Part shown: positions 54,243-63,231 of the stretch, piece by piece
How positions within the stretch are numbered: position 1 is the stretch's first letter
How the letters are laid out: each line of letters begins with the position of its first letter
Assembly (NCBI RefSeq): GCF_030410135.1
Contig: NZ_JAUGQQ010000003.1
Coordinates: forward strand, 310,001-374,000
Direction of reading: 5' to 3'
Source of the DNA: Aequorivita aurantiaca
GTDB lineage: Bacteria > Bacteroidota > Bacteroidia > Flavobacteriales > Flavobacteriaceae
DNA: 64,000 nucleotides
Notes under the pieces: generated by a model
The model's input: the letters and a program-made list of their open reading frames with translations, nothing else
What the model was told of the DNA's origin: nothing
The model's database searches: none
Program-made: the position numbers and the translations under genes

Positions 54243-55802
54243 TTATTTCTTAACTCCTTTTTTTCTTTTCCTCCAGAAATCAAATGCGAACCAACCGATA
54301 ACGGCTATCACAAAATACATTAGGTAAGAAACAGGTTTTCCGCTACCGCCCACGGTGGTGAATAAACGTTCCCATCGCACTTTTTTGTTCACGCCATCCC
54401 AGCTCATCCAAATGAACACAGGTTTTCCTACTACGTGATTGAAGGGCACAAATCCCCACGTACGAGCGTCCTCGCTATTGTTTCGGTTATCGCCCATCAT
54501 CCAATAGTAGTCCATTTTAAAGGTGTACTCCGAAAGAAGTTGGCCGTTCAATAGAATTTCGGTGCCGGCTTGTGTGATTTTATTTTCGATACCCAATTCA
54601 CTGCCTTCATAAACCTCAATTAAGCGCTTATATAATGGCAGGGTTTCGGGGGTAATGGAAACGGTTGCGCCTTTCTTCGGAATATAGAGCGGGCCAAAAT
54701 AATCGTTATTCCAAGCATATCGCTGATTGTTTGGAAAAGTGCCCTCATTCCATTGGTCTTTTTCGCTGTTCAATCTTTTCACCTCAATAACATTCGGATT
54801 GTTTTTGAGCATATTCAAGGATTCTTCTGAAATAGCACCAAAAATATAGGTTCCATTCTGATAGCCATAGCGGTCCGTGATATTATATCTATTATGCAGC
54901 ATTTCCGGATTTAACTGGCCATTCACCTTTACTTCATATGAAAACTGAAGTTTTGCCCTATCCGGCAAATCATTCTTCTTTCCGTTTATAAAAACATAAC
55001 CGTCCCGCACCTCTAAAGAATCGCCCGGAAGGCCAACACACCTTTTTACGTAATTGGATTTTTTATCTATGGGTTTGTAATAATATTTCCCATCGCCATA
55101 TTGCTGAAATGCGTTTACCGTATCAACCGGCCAGTTGAAAACCACAATATCATTACGCTTTATATCCTGAAATCCAGGTAATCTGAAATAAGGAATTTGC
55201 GGTTTTGTTAAGTATGATTTTGTATGAATAACGGGAATAGTATCATGCACCATCGGAAATGCCACGGCCGTCATCGGGGCGCGGGCACCGTAATGGAATT
55301 TGCTCACAAAAAGGAAATCCCCAACCAACAATGTTTTTTCCAAAGAAGAAGTGGGGATAGTAAAGGGTTGCATAAAATAGGTGTGCACAATTGTGGCTGC
55401 AACCACCGCAAAAAGAATGGAACTAACCCACTCGCCCGTTGATGTACGTGGTTTCAGGCTTCTATCTTTAATATGCGTTACATTCTGCGTGTAATTGATG
55501 TAGTAAATATAAAGTCCGAATGTTATCAAAACCAAAACCGTATCGGTCGTGGAATTTCGGCCAAAACTTCGGATGGTTTCCACCCACACCACCGGAAACA
55601 TTATGAGGTTCACAATTGGCACGAACAGCAAAATGGTCCACCACCACGGACGGTTTATGATTTTCATCAAAACCACGGCGTTGTAAACCGGCACTGCAGC
55701 TTCCCAAGCTTTTCTACCGGCTATTTGGTATAACTTCCACGTTCCGGCAAAATGGATTACCTGAACTACCAAAAAAAATATAAACCAACCTGTCCAACTC
55801 AT
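54243..55802 (-). CDS. lepB: Signal peptidase I, large Bacteroidetes form
   Basis: The 519-residue protein starts with three membrane helices carrying a DUF5684-like region (1-110), a further helix (about 125-145), and the peptidase domain with catalytic Ser in IPTSSLEKTLL (about Ser153) and catalytic Lys in YVKRCVGLPGDS (Lys253). The closing MMGDNRNNSEDARTWGFV is the usual family box, and a final membrane helix ends at about residue 508. It removes signal peptides from exported proteins. The extra N-terminal helices and insertion explain its length, normal for this phylum. Confidence 0.95.
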   Translation of the reverse strand: MSWTGWFIFFLVVQVIHFAGTWKLYQIAGRKAWEAAVPVYNAVVLMKIINRPWWWTILLFVPIVNLIMFPVVWVETIRSFGRNSTTDTVLVLITFGLYIYYINYTQNVTHIKDRSLKPRTSTGEWVSSILFAVVAATIVHTYFMQPFTIPTSSLEKTLLVGDFLFVSKFHYGARAPMTAVAFPMVHDTIPVIHTKSYLTKPQIPYFRLPGFQDIKRNDIVVFNWPVDTVNAFQQYGDGKYYYKPIDKKSNYVKRCVGLPGDSLEVRDGYVFINGKKNDLPDRAKLQFSYEVKVNGQLNPEMLHNRYNITDRYGYQNGTYIFGAISEESLNMLKNNPNVIEVKRLNSEKDQWNEGTFPNNQRYAWNNDYFGPLYIPKKGATVSITPETLPLYKRLIEVYEGSELGIENKITQAGTEILLNGQLLSEYTFKMDYYWMMGDNRNNSEDARTWGFVPFNHVVGKPVFIWMSWDGVNKKVRWERLFTTVGGSGKPVSYLMYFVIAVIGWFAFDFWRKRKKGVKK

Positions 55803-55870
55803 TGTTTTTATTCTTTATTATTATTTTTTATTTTCGATTGAAAGAGTACTTGTTAATTGTTAAGGGCAAA

Positions 55871-55997
55871 TCGTTATTCGTTATTCGTTATTCGTTAATT
55901 CGGAATCTGTGATTTGGAATTTGTGATTTGTGATTTGTGATTTGCGATTTGAAATTTGAAATTTGAAATTTGAAATTTGAAATTTGAAATTTGAAAT
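55871..55997. repeat. Seven-base tandem repeats between dapB and lepB
   Basis: Runs of GTTATTC, then GTGATTT and finally seven copies of GAAATTT, all with a seven-base period, lead directly into the dapB stop codon. The period is kept while the unit changes, suggesting slippage followed by divergence. Confidence 0.9.
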
Positions 55998-56702
55998 TTA
56001 CTCGTAAATCCCCAAAACATCCTTCATTGTAAAAATACCTTTTTTATCCTTTAAAAATTCAGCAGCCAAAATTGCCCCCGCAGCAAAACCTTCGCGGCTG
56101 TGAGCTTCGTGTTTGAAGGAAATTGAATCGATTGGGGAATCGTATGAAATTATATGCGTTCCCTTTACATCCTCTTCTCTTTTTGCGGTGATCTGCAAAC
56201 TATTTTCCTCGGAAGTATTAAGTTTCCAATCCTTTTTATCACTATGTTTTAAAATTCCTTCTGCAATGGTGATGGCCGTTCCGCTAGGTGCATCCTTCTT
56301 TTGGAGATGATGAATCTCCTCAACCGAAACATTGTATTCCTTCCACGGCGAAATCAATTTTGCGGCATATTCATTTATGGCAAAAAAAAGATTGACTCCC
56401 ACGCTGAAGTTGGACGCCGTTATAAAACTTCCGTTACTATTTTCACAAAGCTTTACCATTTCAGGATATTTCTCGAGCCATCCGGTTGTACCCGAAACCA
56501 CCGGAATTCCAGCTTTCAATGCCTTGGAAATATTTGTGACTGCAGCTTCGGGGGTAGAGAATTCAATGGCAACCTCGGCATCCTCAAAATTTCCTTCGGA
56601 AGAATTGCTGGTACTTTTGAAAACTACTGAATGTCCTTTTTCCAAAGCCAATTTTTCAATTGTCTTCCCCATTTTTCCGTAACCAAGCAGTGCTATTTTC
56701 AT
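55998..56702 (-). CDS. dapB: 4-hydroxy-tetrahydrodipicolinate reductase
   Basis: The 234-residue enzyme has the NAD(P)-binding start MKIALLGYGKMGKTIEKLA, the active-site motif EIHHLQKKDAPSGTA with catalytic His and Lys, and HEAHSREGFAAGA near the end. It acts in the lysine/diaminopimelate pathway. It is slightly shorter than the E. coli enzyme, as usual in this phylum. Its start is six bases after the DUF5683 gene, within the parA-parB-DUF5683-dapB-lepB gene run. Confidence 0.96.
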   Translation of the reverse strand: MKIALLGYGKMGKTIEKLALEKGHSVVFKSTSNSSEGNFEDAEVAIEFSTPEAAVTNISKALKAGIPVVSGTTGWLEKYPEMVKLCENSNGSFITASNFSVGVNLFFAINEYAAKLISPWKEYNVSVEEIHHLQKKDAPSGTAITIAEGILKHSDKKDWKLNTSEENSLQITAKREEDVKGTHIISYDSPIDSISFKHEAHSREGFAAGAILAAEFLKDKKGIFTMKDVLGIYE

Positions 56703-56708
56703 AATATT

Positions 56709-57290
56709 TTACTTAAAACGATACGTTAATGACATCCCGTACTGCGGTTTTGCATTAAACTGATTGTAATCAAAATTGGGTTGCAGGGAAAGATCTTCGC
56801 TCACTTCATATTGACGCAGATGTGCATCCACATTGGCATCTATCACATTTAGCAAGTAAAAGGCCACGGTAACTATGATGCTTATACTTTTGTTTTTTTC
56901 TGCGGATTTTTGAGCATTAATGAGTCTATCATCAGAGATGCCCTGAAATTCATCATCATCATAGCCGGCCAATCTTCGTTTGTAAGCATCGCGGAAACGG
57001 TCATATTCCTCATCCTGCTGTTTATAAAAGTAAATCCCGGCCGCCATTCCCGCATAAATAATAGGGATTTTCCAATACTTTTTATTGTAAACCTGCCCCA
57101 ATCCGGGAACCACTGCAGAGTAAAATGCTGCCTTTGCGGGCGCCAATGGATTGTATTCCTCTTTTGGCAGAAGGGAATCGTTCAACACAATTACCCTTTC
57201 TTCCTTTTTTACCGTCAAGGAATCAGTGGTCTGCGCAAACAGCGCCGTGGCGAAGATTAAAAAAAAAATATTTAGGAAATTATTTCTCAC
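56709..57290 (-). CDS. DUF5683 exported or membrane protein
   Basis: The 193-residue protein has a signal peptide (residues 1-19, ending ATALFAQ), then the DUF5683 hallmark NPLAPAKAAFYSAVVPGLGQVYNKKYWK with a hydrophobic stretch, KIPIIYAGMAAGIYFYK, and a second helix near residues 135-155. The family function is unknown. It overlaps the start of the neighbouring parB gene end by 11 bases (57280-57290), and dapB follows six bases later, so the genes are co-transcribed. Confidence 0.9.
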   Translation of the reverse strand: MRNNFLNIFFLIFATALFAQTTDSLTVKKEERVIVLNDSLLPKEEYNPLAPAKAAFYSAVVPGLGQVYNKKYWKIPIIYAGMAAGIYFYKQQDEEYDRFRDAYKRRLAGYDDDEFQGISDDRLINAQKSAEKNKSISIIVTVAFYLLNVIDANVDAHLRQYEVSEDLSLQPNFDYNQFNAKPQYGMSLTYRFK

Positions 57291-58179
57291 CCTTTATAAG
57301 CTTCAAAATTCGTTCGAAGTCATCCTTATTTTTGAAAGGAACCACCAACTGCCCTTTTCCGGATTTTGAAACCTTTACCTCAACGGAAGTTTCAAAAATA
57401 TCTGTCAATTCCTTTTTAGCTTTTTTGGCGAATGGTGGAGCGGCAGTCTTTTGAGGTGCGGTCTTTTGCCAGGGATTCTTATATTCGCGCACCAATGATT
57501 CGGTATCGCGAACGGAAAGATTTTGGCTTAAAATCTTTTCATAAATATCCAACTGATCGCTTAAATCGTCAATATTTATTAATGCTCGGCCGTGGCCCAT
57601 ACTTATAAAACCATCGCGCATTCCGGTTTGGATGATTGGATCCAACTTCAGTAAACGCAGATAATTGGCGATTGTGGAACGGTTTTTCCCTACGCGATCG
57701 CTCAATTCTTCTTGGGTTACGTTTATTTCCTCAATCAAACGTTGATAGGAAAGTGCAATTTCAATCGGGTCCAAATCCTGCCTTTGGATGTTTTCAACCA
57801 AAGCCATTTCCAAAGATTCTTGGTCATTCGCAATGCGAATGTATGCCGGAATGGTTTCCAGCCCAACCAATTTTGAAGCACGGAAACGGCGTTCGCCACT
57901 CACCAATTGATATTTGTTGAAATCTAATTTTCGAACGGTAATGGGCTGTATTACCCCCAATTCCCGAATGGAAGAAGCCAACTCCCGAAGCGATTCCTCA
58001 TTGAAACTGGTTCGGGGCTGAAATGGGTTTACTTCAATACTGCCCAATTCCAATTCCACGATGCTGCCCACAACCTTGTCGGCATTTTTGTCCGCAACGG
58101 ATTTTATATCATTGGAAGGATCTTTCAACAATGCTGAAAGTCCGCGGCCTAGGGCTTGTTTTTTGGTCGCTTTCGCCAT
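57280..58179 (-). CDS. parB: ParB chromosome partitioning protein
   Basis: The 299-residue protein has the ParB N-terminal CTP-binding domain with NPFQPRTSFNEESL and the motif LVSGERRFRA, a helix-turn-helix (VTQEELSDRVGKNRSTIANYL), and a C-terminal dimerisation part with a basic linker. It binds parS sites and with ParA moves the replication origin region. It starts one base before the parA stop. I did not notice a canonical parS sequence in the surrounding DNA, although my reading was not exhaustive. Confidence 0.97.
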   Translation of the reverse strand: MAKATKKQALGRGLSALLKDPSNDIKSVADKNADKVVGSIVELELGSIEVNPFQPRTSFNEESLRELASSIRELGVIQPITVRKLDFNKYQLVSGERRFRASKLVGLETIPAYIRIANDQESLEMALVENIQRQDLDPIEIALSYQRLIEEINVTQEELSDRVGKNRSTIANYLRLLKLDPIIQTGMRDGFISMGHGRALINIDDLSDQLDIYEKILSQNLSVRDTESLVREYKNPWQKTAPQKTAAPPFAKKAKKELTDIFETSVEVKVSKSGKGQLVVPFKNKDDFERILKLIKGEK

Positions 58180-58950
58180 TTATTCTCTTTCGTTTTTTTT
58201 GATTAATTCGTGCGCCAAACTTAAGTAGTTATCGGCGCCTTTGCTGGCCGCATCGTAACTGATAATGCTTTCGCCATAACTGGGCGCTTCACTTAAACGC
58301 ACGTTGCGCTGAATGATTGTTTCAAAAACCATTTCGTCAAAATGTTTCTTCACCTCATCCACCACTTGATTTGAAAGGCGCAGGCGCTGATCGTACATCG
58401 TCAATAAAAGGCCTTCAATATCAAGATTTTCATTGTGTATTTTCTGGACACTTTTAATGGTATTCAAAAGTTTTCCCAACCCTTCCAACGCAAAATATTC
58501 GCATTGTATGGGAATGATCACAGAATCTGCCGCCGTAAGGGCATTTAAAGTCAACAATCCCAATGATGGCGCACAGTCTATAAGTATATAATCGTAATCT
58601 TCCTTCAAACCATCGAGCGCCTTTTTCAGCATGTATTCACGATTTTCCACATCAACCAACTCGATCTCGATCGCTACCAAATCTATGTGTGACGGAATTA
58701 ATTCTAAATTGGGTGAATTGGTGGGAACAATCGCTTCCCGCGCTGTGGCGCTGTGCTCCAGTAATTGGTAGGTTCCAATTTCCACACCTTCAACATCAAT
58801 TCCCAAACCGGAAGTGGCATTGGCCTGTGGATCTGCATCAATAAGTAAAACTTTTTTCTCCAAAACGCCCAAGGAGGCCGCTAAATTTACTGAGGTCGTG
58901 GTCTTGCCCACGCCTCCTTTTTGGTTTGCAATTGCAATTATTTTACCCAT
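58180..58950 (-). CDS. parA: ParA-type chromosome partitioning ATPase
   Basis: The 256-residue protein begins MGKIIAIANQKGGVGKTTTSVNLA, the deviant Walker A motif of ParA/Soj, followed by LLIDADPQANAT and YILIDCAPSLGLL. It is the ATPase partner of ParB in chromosome segregation. It is the first gene of a minus-strand run that continues through parB, DUF5683, dapB and lepB. The presence of parAB next to core genes fits a chromosomal, origin-proximal region. Confidence 0.97.
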   Translation of the reverse strand: MGKIIAIANQKGGVGKTTTSVNLAASLGVLEKKVLLIDADPQANATSGLGIDVEGVEIGTYQLLEHSATAREAIVPTNSPNLELIPSHIDLVAIEIELVDVENREYMLKKALDGLKEDYDYILIDCAPSLGLLTLNALTAADSVIIPIQCEYFALEGLGKLLNTIKSVQKIHNENLDIEGLLLTMYDQRLRLSNQVVDEVKKHFDEMVFETIIQRNVRLSEAPSYGESIISYDAASKGADNYLSLAHELIKKNERE

Positions 58951-59034
58951 TAATTTGCTTGAAATTTTAGCAGTTAAAAGTACAATTAATTATGTGGAAA
59001 GAAAATCATTTTTGTTAACAGAAAATGAACATTG

Positions 59035-59110
59035 GATATAGGCTATAGGCTATAAGCTGTAAGCTTCAAGCTTTTTAATTGCCTATAGCCTAAAGCTTAT
59101 AGCTTAAAGC
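59035..59110. repeat. Imperfect hairpin repeat between parA and the SDR gene
   Basis: TATAGGCTATAGGCTATAAG and AAGCTTATAGCTTAAAGC are largely inverted copies, separated by about 25 bases; GGCTATAGGC pairs with GCCTATAGCC. There is no T-run, so a terminator is uncertain. It is likely one of the dispersed short repeats seen in this genome. Confidence 0.6.
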
Positions 59111-59113
59111 AAT

Positions 59114-59995
59114 TTATTTACCCTTCTTTTCGCGAATCATTGCCTCAAGCATATCCCACATTTGCTGTGGAACTTCTTCAAGCTGGTTCATTTGGCCGGC
59201 ACCTTTTAACCATTCGCCGCCGTCTATAACCACTACTTCGCCATTGATATAAGCAGAAAAATCTGAAACTAAATAGGCTGCCAGATTTGCCAATTCTTGG
59301 TGTTCGCCCACACGTTTTACGGGTACTTTTTTTGCGGGATCGAATTTCTCCTTTAAATCGCCCGGCAGCAAACGGTCCCAAGCGCCTTTTGTGGGGAAAG
59401 GTCCCGGAGCTATTGCATTAAAACGGATTCCATATTTTGCCCACTCAACCGCCAATGAGCGCGTCATTGCCAAAACGCCAGCCTTTGCGGTGGCGCTGGG
59501 CACCACGTATGCAGAGCCGGTGAAAGCATAAGTTGTAACAATATTTAACACCGTTTTATTGGTTTCCTTTTTATCAATCCAATGTTTCCCAAAGGCGAGG
59601 GTGCAGTTTTTCGTTCCCTTCAAAACAATATCGATTATTGTGTCGAAAGCATTTGCCGATAGCCGTTCGGTGGGCGCAATGAAATTTCCCGCAGCGTTGT
59701 TCAAAAGCACATCCACTTTCCCGAATTCCTTTACGGAAGCCGCTACCATGGCCTCCACTTCATCATAATTTCGAACATCACACTGTACCGGCAAAACTTT
59801 GCCACCGGTTTCACTTTCCAATTCCTCCTTTACGGTCTGCAGTTTTTCTAAATTCCGCGAAGTGATTATCACATTGGCGCCAAGCTCCAGGAAATAAGTG
59901 GTCATTGCTTTTCCAAGGCCGCTTCCGCCGCCGGTAACTACTATCGTTTTTCCCTTTAATGCGCCGTCGCGAAGCATTTTTGCTGTATAATCCAT
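59114..59995 (-). CDS. SDR-family enoyl/dienoyl-CoA reductase-like enzyme
   Basis: Start chosen at 59995 (MDYTAKMLRD). The protein of about 293 residues has the SDR nucleotide loop VVTGGGSGLGKAM, NNAAGNF, and an active-site region ATAKAGVLAMTRSLAVEWAKYGIRFN with a conserved Lys. The typical SDR Tyr is replaced in a TYAFTGSAYVVPSATAKAG context, matching the 2,4-dienoyl-CoA reductase branch. It probably acts in unsaturated fatty acid breakdown. It is a single gene divergent from the DUF1704 gene. Confidence 0.88.
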   Translation of the reverse strand: MDYTAKMLRDGALKGKTIVVTGGGSGLGKAMTTYFLELGANVIITSRNLEKLQTVKEELESETGGKVLPVQCDVRNYDEVEAMVAASVKEFGKVDVLLNNAAGNFIAPTERLSANAFDTIIDIVLKGTKNCTLAFGKHWIDKKETNKTVLNIVTTYAFTGSAYVVPSATAKAGVLAMTRSLAVEWAKYGIRFNAIAPGPFPTKGAWDRLLPGDLKEKFDPAKKVPVKRVGEHQELANLAAYLVSDFSAYINGEVVVIDGGEWLKGAGQMNQLEEVPQQMWDMLEAMIREKKGK

Positions 59996-60196
59996 ACTAT
60001 TTTTTTGAAACACAAAAATACATTAATTGCGCGACATCGCTATTTAAAACACCTTTTGATATATCTTTTGAAAGTCTTCGTTTTATTTTAAAGAACCGCC
60101 AATTCGCTGTTAAATAAATTTTAAACCCCCCAAGGCACCGCCCGCTTTTTTATAACTTCCCAAATATTGATTCCAAAAACCAACATTTTTACTACA

Positions 60197-62035
60197 ATGA
60201 AGGCAATGGCCACCCCTGAAAAGGAACTACTTTTAAATGATTTGCAACCCGGAGAACGAACCATAATGGAACTGCCATTTGGGGGCTACCTCTTTTTGGA
60301 ACACGATGTGCCTTTTTTGATCATTTACCGAAACATCCCAAATGATAAAGCCACCATTCGCTTGGCGCGGACGGGCGCTTCCTATTTGGTTATTGGCAAG
60401 GATAACTTTGATTATTTCAGGGAATTTATAAAAGAATTGACCGAAAAAATGAGTGCGCTCTTCGGCTCTTTCATTCTTATGGAAATTTATAGTGGTCCGA
60501 AAGAAAGCACCCAATTTATTATTCGCGGACCTTCGCACAAACTACCCGTATCCTTGGAAGTTTTAAGGGCGGAGCTGGATAAAATGGAAAGTCGAAGATA
60601 CGGCGGACAACTAATTACCGCCAAAATTGAACAAACCAAACAACGACAACCGGAAACCCAACAGGCCTTTTGCAGTATCGAGGAAATAAAGGAATGCGGC
60701 GGAACCTTTATTGGCCTTGAGATTCCGCCGGTTTACAGAAATCCGGAAGGGGAGGTTTATCCGCTTTATTTCAGAAGATTTCAAAATGGATTTTCAAAGG
60801 CGGTCCATAAAGCGGTTTTTGAATTTATCCGCGTGCAAACCTCATCCGATATTGAAAGTTTTGCCGCCCTCGGCCGTAGAAAAATTCACGAGGAGGTTTT
60901 CAAAATAGATCGTGGGCTTACCGAAATTGAAAGCAGCTTTCAGTTTTTATTGTTGGTAGCGCCGGTGAATATTCAGGCTATGCGCGAATGCTTTTTTAAA
61001 TCCAATTTTGAGAAATTGCTTGCCTATCACTATCGGCTCCTTCCCATTGATCCCGATATTCTAAAACGAAAACTCTATGATTTGCGCATCGATGAGATTG
61101 ACGACCCCGCCATTTCATTTCTTTTTGACGAAAAACGAGAGGAAATAGATCAGCAATTAACCATGCTAAAGGAACGCGGAAGTAAGAATTTTTTCTATCG
61201 AAGTGTACGTCTTTACCAAGGTTTGGACAAGAATATAGTAAAGGAAGCGGAAATGATTCTTTCTTCTATTTCTGAAAATACATTGCAGGAAAAGGTAAAA
61301 ACCTTGGATGCGAAAGCCTTCGCAAATTTGGCTATGGAAGAGTTTGATTTTTTCCGAACCCAAGCTCCAGATTATCAATGCCGCGTGCATATTCGGGAAG
61401 ATGTAAACGTAATGATGGTTTCCAGGGGTGAACTCTATTTGCCGGAAGATTATACACTGACCGATTCGGAAGCTTCGGCATTAATACAACACGAGGTTGG
61501 CACTCACGCCCTCACTTTTTACAACGGAAGTCAACAGCCGCTGACGCAGCTTTCACAAGGGTTGGCAGATTATGATCCGTTGCAGGAAGGTATCGCGGTA
61601 CTTTCGGAATATTTAATTGGTGGGCTTACGGGAAACAGACTTCGAACGTTGGCAGGGCGGGTTATTGCTGGGGAAGCGCTACTCAATGGGGCGGAGTTTA
61701 AGGAAGTGTTCCATTTGCTGTATGTAAAGCATGGATTCTCAAAAGAACCCGCATTCAATATTACGTCACGAATATTCCAAGGCGGCGGTTTTTTAAAGGA
61801 CATTATTTATTTGAAAGGGCTTGTGGAGCTTCGGGATTATTTGCGGGACGGCGGCAATCTCGAGTTTCTGCTAGCGGGAAAATTTGCCTTAAAACATGTG
61901 CCAATGATAAAGGATTTGACGGCTCGGGGCCTGCTTCAGCCTCCAAAGATAAAACCCAGGTATTTGCAACAACTGGATTTTAAGGAACGAATGGCCAAAA
62001 TGAGAAAGGGAATATCCCTTTGCGAAATGGTTTAA
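60197..62035 (+). CDS. DUF1704 (QEGLA-motif) zinc peptidase
   Basis: ATG at 60197 (MKAMATPEKELL) is preferred over an in-frame TTG at 60167. The protein of about 612 residues has an N-terminal mixed domain and a C-terminal zincin-like domain with HEVGTH (His432, Glu433, His437) and QEGIAVLSEY (Glu464), the so-called QEGLA motif. Bacterial members are often labelled flavohemoglobin-expression modulators; the related human MATCAP enzyme removes the C-terminal tyrosine of tubulin. An ATP-grasp ligase gene follows, so a peptidase acting on a ligase product is plausible. This is inference. Confidence 0.92.
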   Translation: MKAMATPEKELLLNDLQPGERTIMELPFGGYLFLEHDVPFLIIYRNIPNDKATIRLARTGASYLVIGKDNFDYFREFIKELTEKMSALFGSFILMEIYSGPKESTQFIIRGPSHKLPVSLEVLRAELDKMESRRYGGQLITAKIEQTKQRQPETQQAFCSIEEIKECGGTFIGLEIPPVYRNPEGEVYPLYFRRFQNGFSKAVHKAVFEFIRVQTSSDIESFAALGRRKIHEEVFKIDRGLTEIESSFQFLLLVAPVNIQAMRECFFKSNFEKLLAYHYRLLPIDPDILKRKLYDLRIDEIDDPAISFLFDEKREEIDQQLTMLKERGSKNFFYRSVRLYQGLDKNIVKEAEMILSSISENTLQEKVKTLDAKAFANLAMEEFDFFRTQAPDYQCRVHIREDVNVMMVSRGELYLPEDYTLTDSEASALIQHEVGTHALTFYNGSQQPLTQLSQGLADYDPLQEGIAVLSEYLIGGLTGNRLRTLAGRVIAGEALLNGAEFKEVFHLLYVKHGFSKEPAFNITSRIFQGGGFLKDIIYLKGLVELRDYLRDGGNLEFLLAGKFALKHVPMIKDLTARGLLQPPKIKPRYLQQLDFKERMAKMRKGISLCEMV

Positions 62036-62073
62036 AATAAAATTGTTATCAAAAAAAAGAAAATTATAAACGA

Positions 62074-62110
62074 GAAAAACGGAACCATTGCAGTTCGTTT
62101 TCCTTTTTAA
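62074..62110 (+). terminator. Possible terminator or attenuator after DUF1704
   Basis: GAAAAACGGAAC and GTTCGTTTTCC form an imperfect hairpin with a short loop, followed by TTTTTAA. It lies in the 87-base gap before the ATP-grasp gene, so it may attenuate rather than stop transcription into that gene. Confidence 0.4.
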
Positions 62111-62122
62111 AACAAAGAAAAA

Positions 62123-63175
62123 ATGAAAATATGTTTTGTAATAAGCGACATTAAAACCGAAACCTGTGGGACTACGGTTGTTATTTTAAAAAAGGCCCAC
62201 GAACGCGGCCACCAAGTATATGTAATGAGCGTTGGGGATTTTATTTTCCATCGGGATAAAGATATTAGCTTGCGATGCAAAAAAATTCCCACCTCCGTGA
62301 AAGGAGACACTGTCGAGCAGTTTTGGGAACAGGTGCAGGATGATGCCCTTAAACCTAAACCCGTTGCCAGTGCCGATATGGACATACTTTTTCTTCGGAA
62401 TAACCCCACCGAGGAAACTTCGGATAGGCATTGGGCCGAGCATAGTGGCATCGCCTTCGCCCGTATGATTCAGCAATCAGGGGTTTTGGTGTTGAATGAT
62501 GCCTTCGCGATGAGCCACGCTTTTATCGATAAATTGTATTTTGAGGAACTTCCGGCAGAAATTAAACCCAACAGTTTAATAACCCGCAACAAGGAAGATT
62601 TATTGAAATTCTGGGAAAAGAACGGAAAAAAAATGGTGCTGAAACCCTTGGAAGGAAGCGGTGGCCAAGACGTATATTTAATTGACAAGGATAAGAAAAA
62701 CCTGAACCAAATCGTGGAAACGCTGATTGCCAAAGGTTATATAATTGCTCAGGAATTTCTACCAAAAGTGAGCAAGGGTGATGTACGGGTGATTCTAATG
62801 AACGGAAAAATTTTGGAGGAAGATGGCCAAAAAGCAATTATAAGAAGAGTAAGCTCCGACAAAAGTGAATTTCGAAGTAACCTTTCCCTTGGGGCAAAGG
62901 CGCAGAAAGCAAAATTAACCCCGGAAATAGAAAAAATAGTTTCCCTAACCGCCCCAAAGCTTATTCGTGACGGACTCTTCTTCGTAGGCCTGGATATTGT
63001 GGATGACAAATTGATAGAAATAAATGTATTAAGTCCCGGAGGACTGGATTATTGTGAAAACATAGGCCTTCCCGCATTTACGGATACGGTAATCGATGCA
63101 CTGGAACGTAAAATGGAATACCTAAAGTATTACAAAAAGAGCTTGAGCAATCGGGCATTGGCCACGATGGAATAG
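62123..63175 (+). CDS. GshB-like ATP-grasp ligase
   Basis: The 350-residue protein has an N-terminal domain like glutathione synthetase (MKICFVISDIKTE, DILFLRNNPTEE) and an ATP-grasp domain with KPLEGSGGQDVYLI, AQEFLPKVSKGDVRVILMNGK and FVGLDIVDDKLIEINVLSPGG, where the Asp, Glu and Asn bind magnesium. It should form an amide bond between a carboxylate and an amine using ATP. No glutamate-cysteine ligase gene is nearby, so true glutathione synthesis is not assumed. It lies between a DUF1704 peptidase and an aspartoacylase-type hydrolase. Confidence 0.88.
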   Translation: MKICFVISDIKTETCGTTVVILKKAHERGHQVYVMSVGDFIFHRDKDISLRCKKIPTSVKGDTVEQFWEQVQDDALKPKPVASADMDILFLRNNPTEETSDRHWAEHSGIAFARMIQQSGVLVLNDAFAMSHAFIDKLYFEELPAEIKPNSLITRNKEDLLKFWEKNGKKMVLKPLEGSGGQDVYLIDKDKKNLNQIVETLIAKGYIIAQEFLPKVSKGDVRVILMNGKILEEDGQKAIIRRVSSDKSEFRSNLSLGAKAQKAKLTPEIEKIVSLTAPKLIRDGLFFVGLDIVDDKLIEINVLSPGGLDYCENIGLPAFTDTVIDALERKMEYLKYYKKSLSNRALATME

Positions 63176-63231
63176 GAATTTTTTCTTCAACTGAATATGT
63201 TGCTAATTAATAATGAATAATGAACAATAAA

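Noticed and set aside
57280-58950. A parS site near parAB
   Set aside because: I looked for the 16-base palindrome related to TGTTTCACGTGAAACA around these genes and did not notice one; the reading was not exhaustive.
62123-63175. Plain glutathione synthetase (gshB)
   Set aside because: No glutamate-cysteine ligase is nearby and the neighbours are hydrolases of peptide or acyl-amino acid type, so only the ATP-grasp family is claimed.
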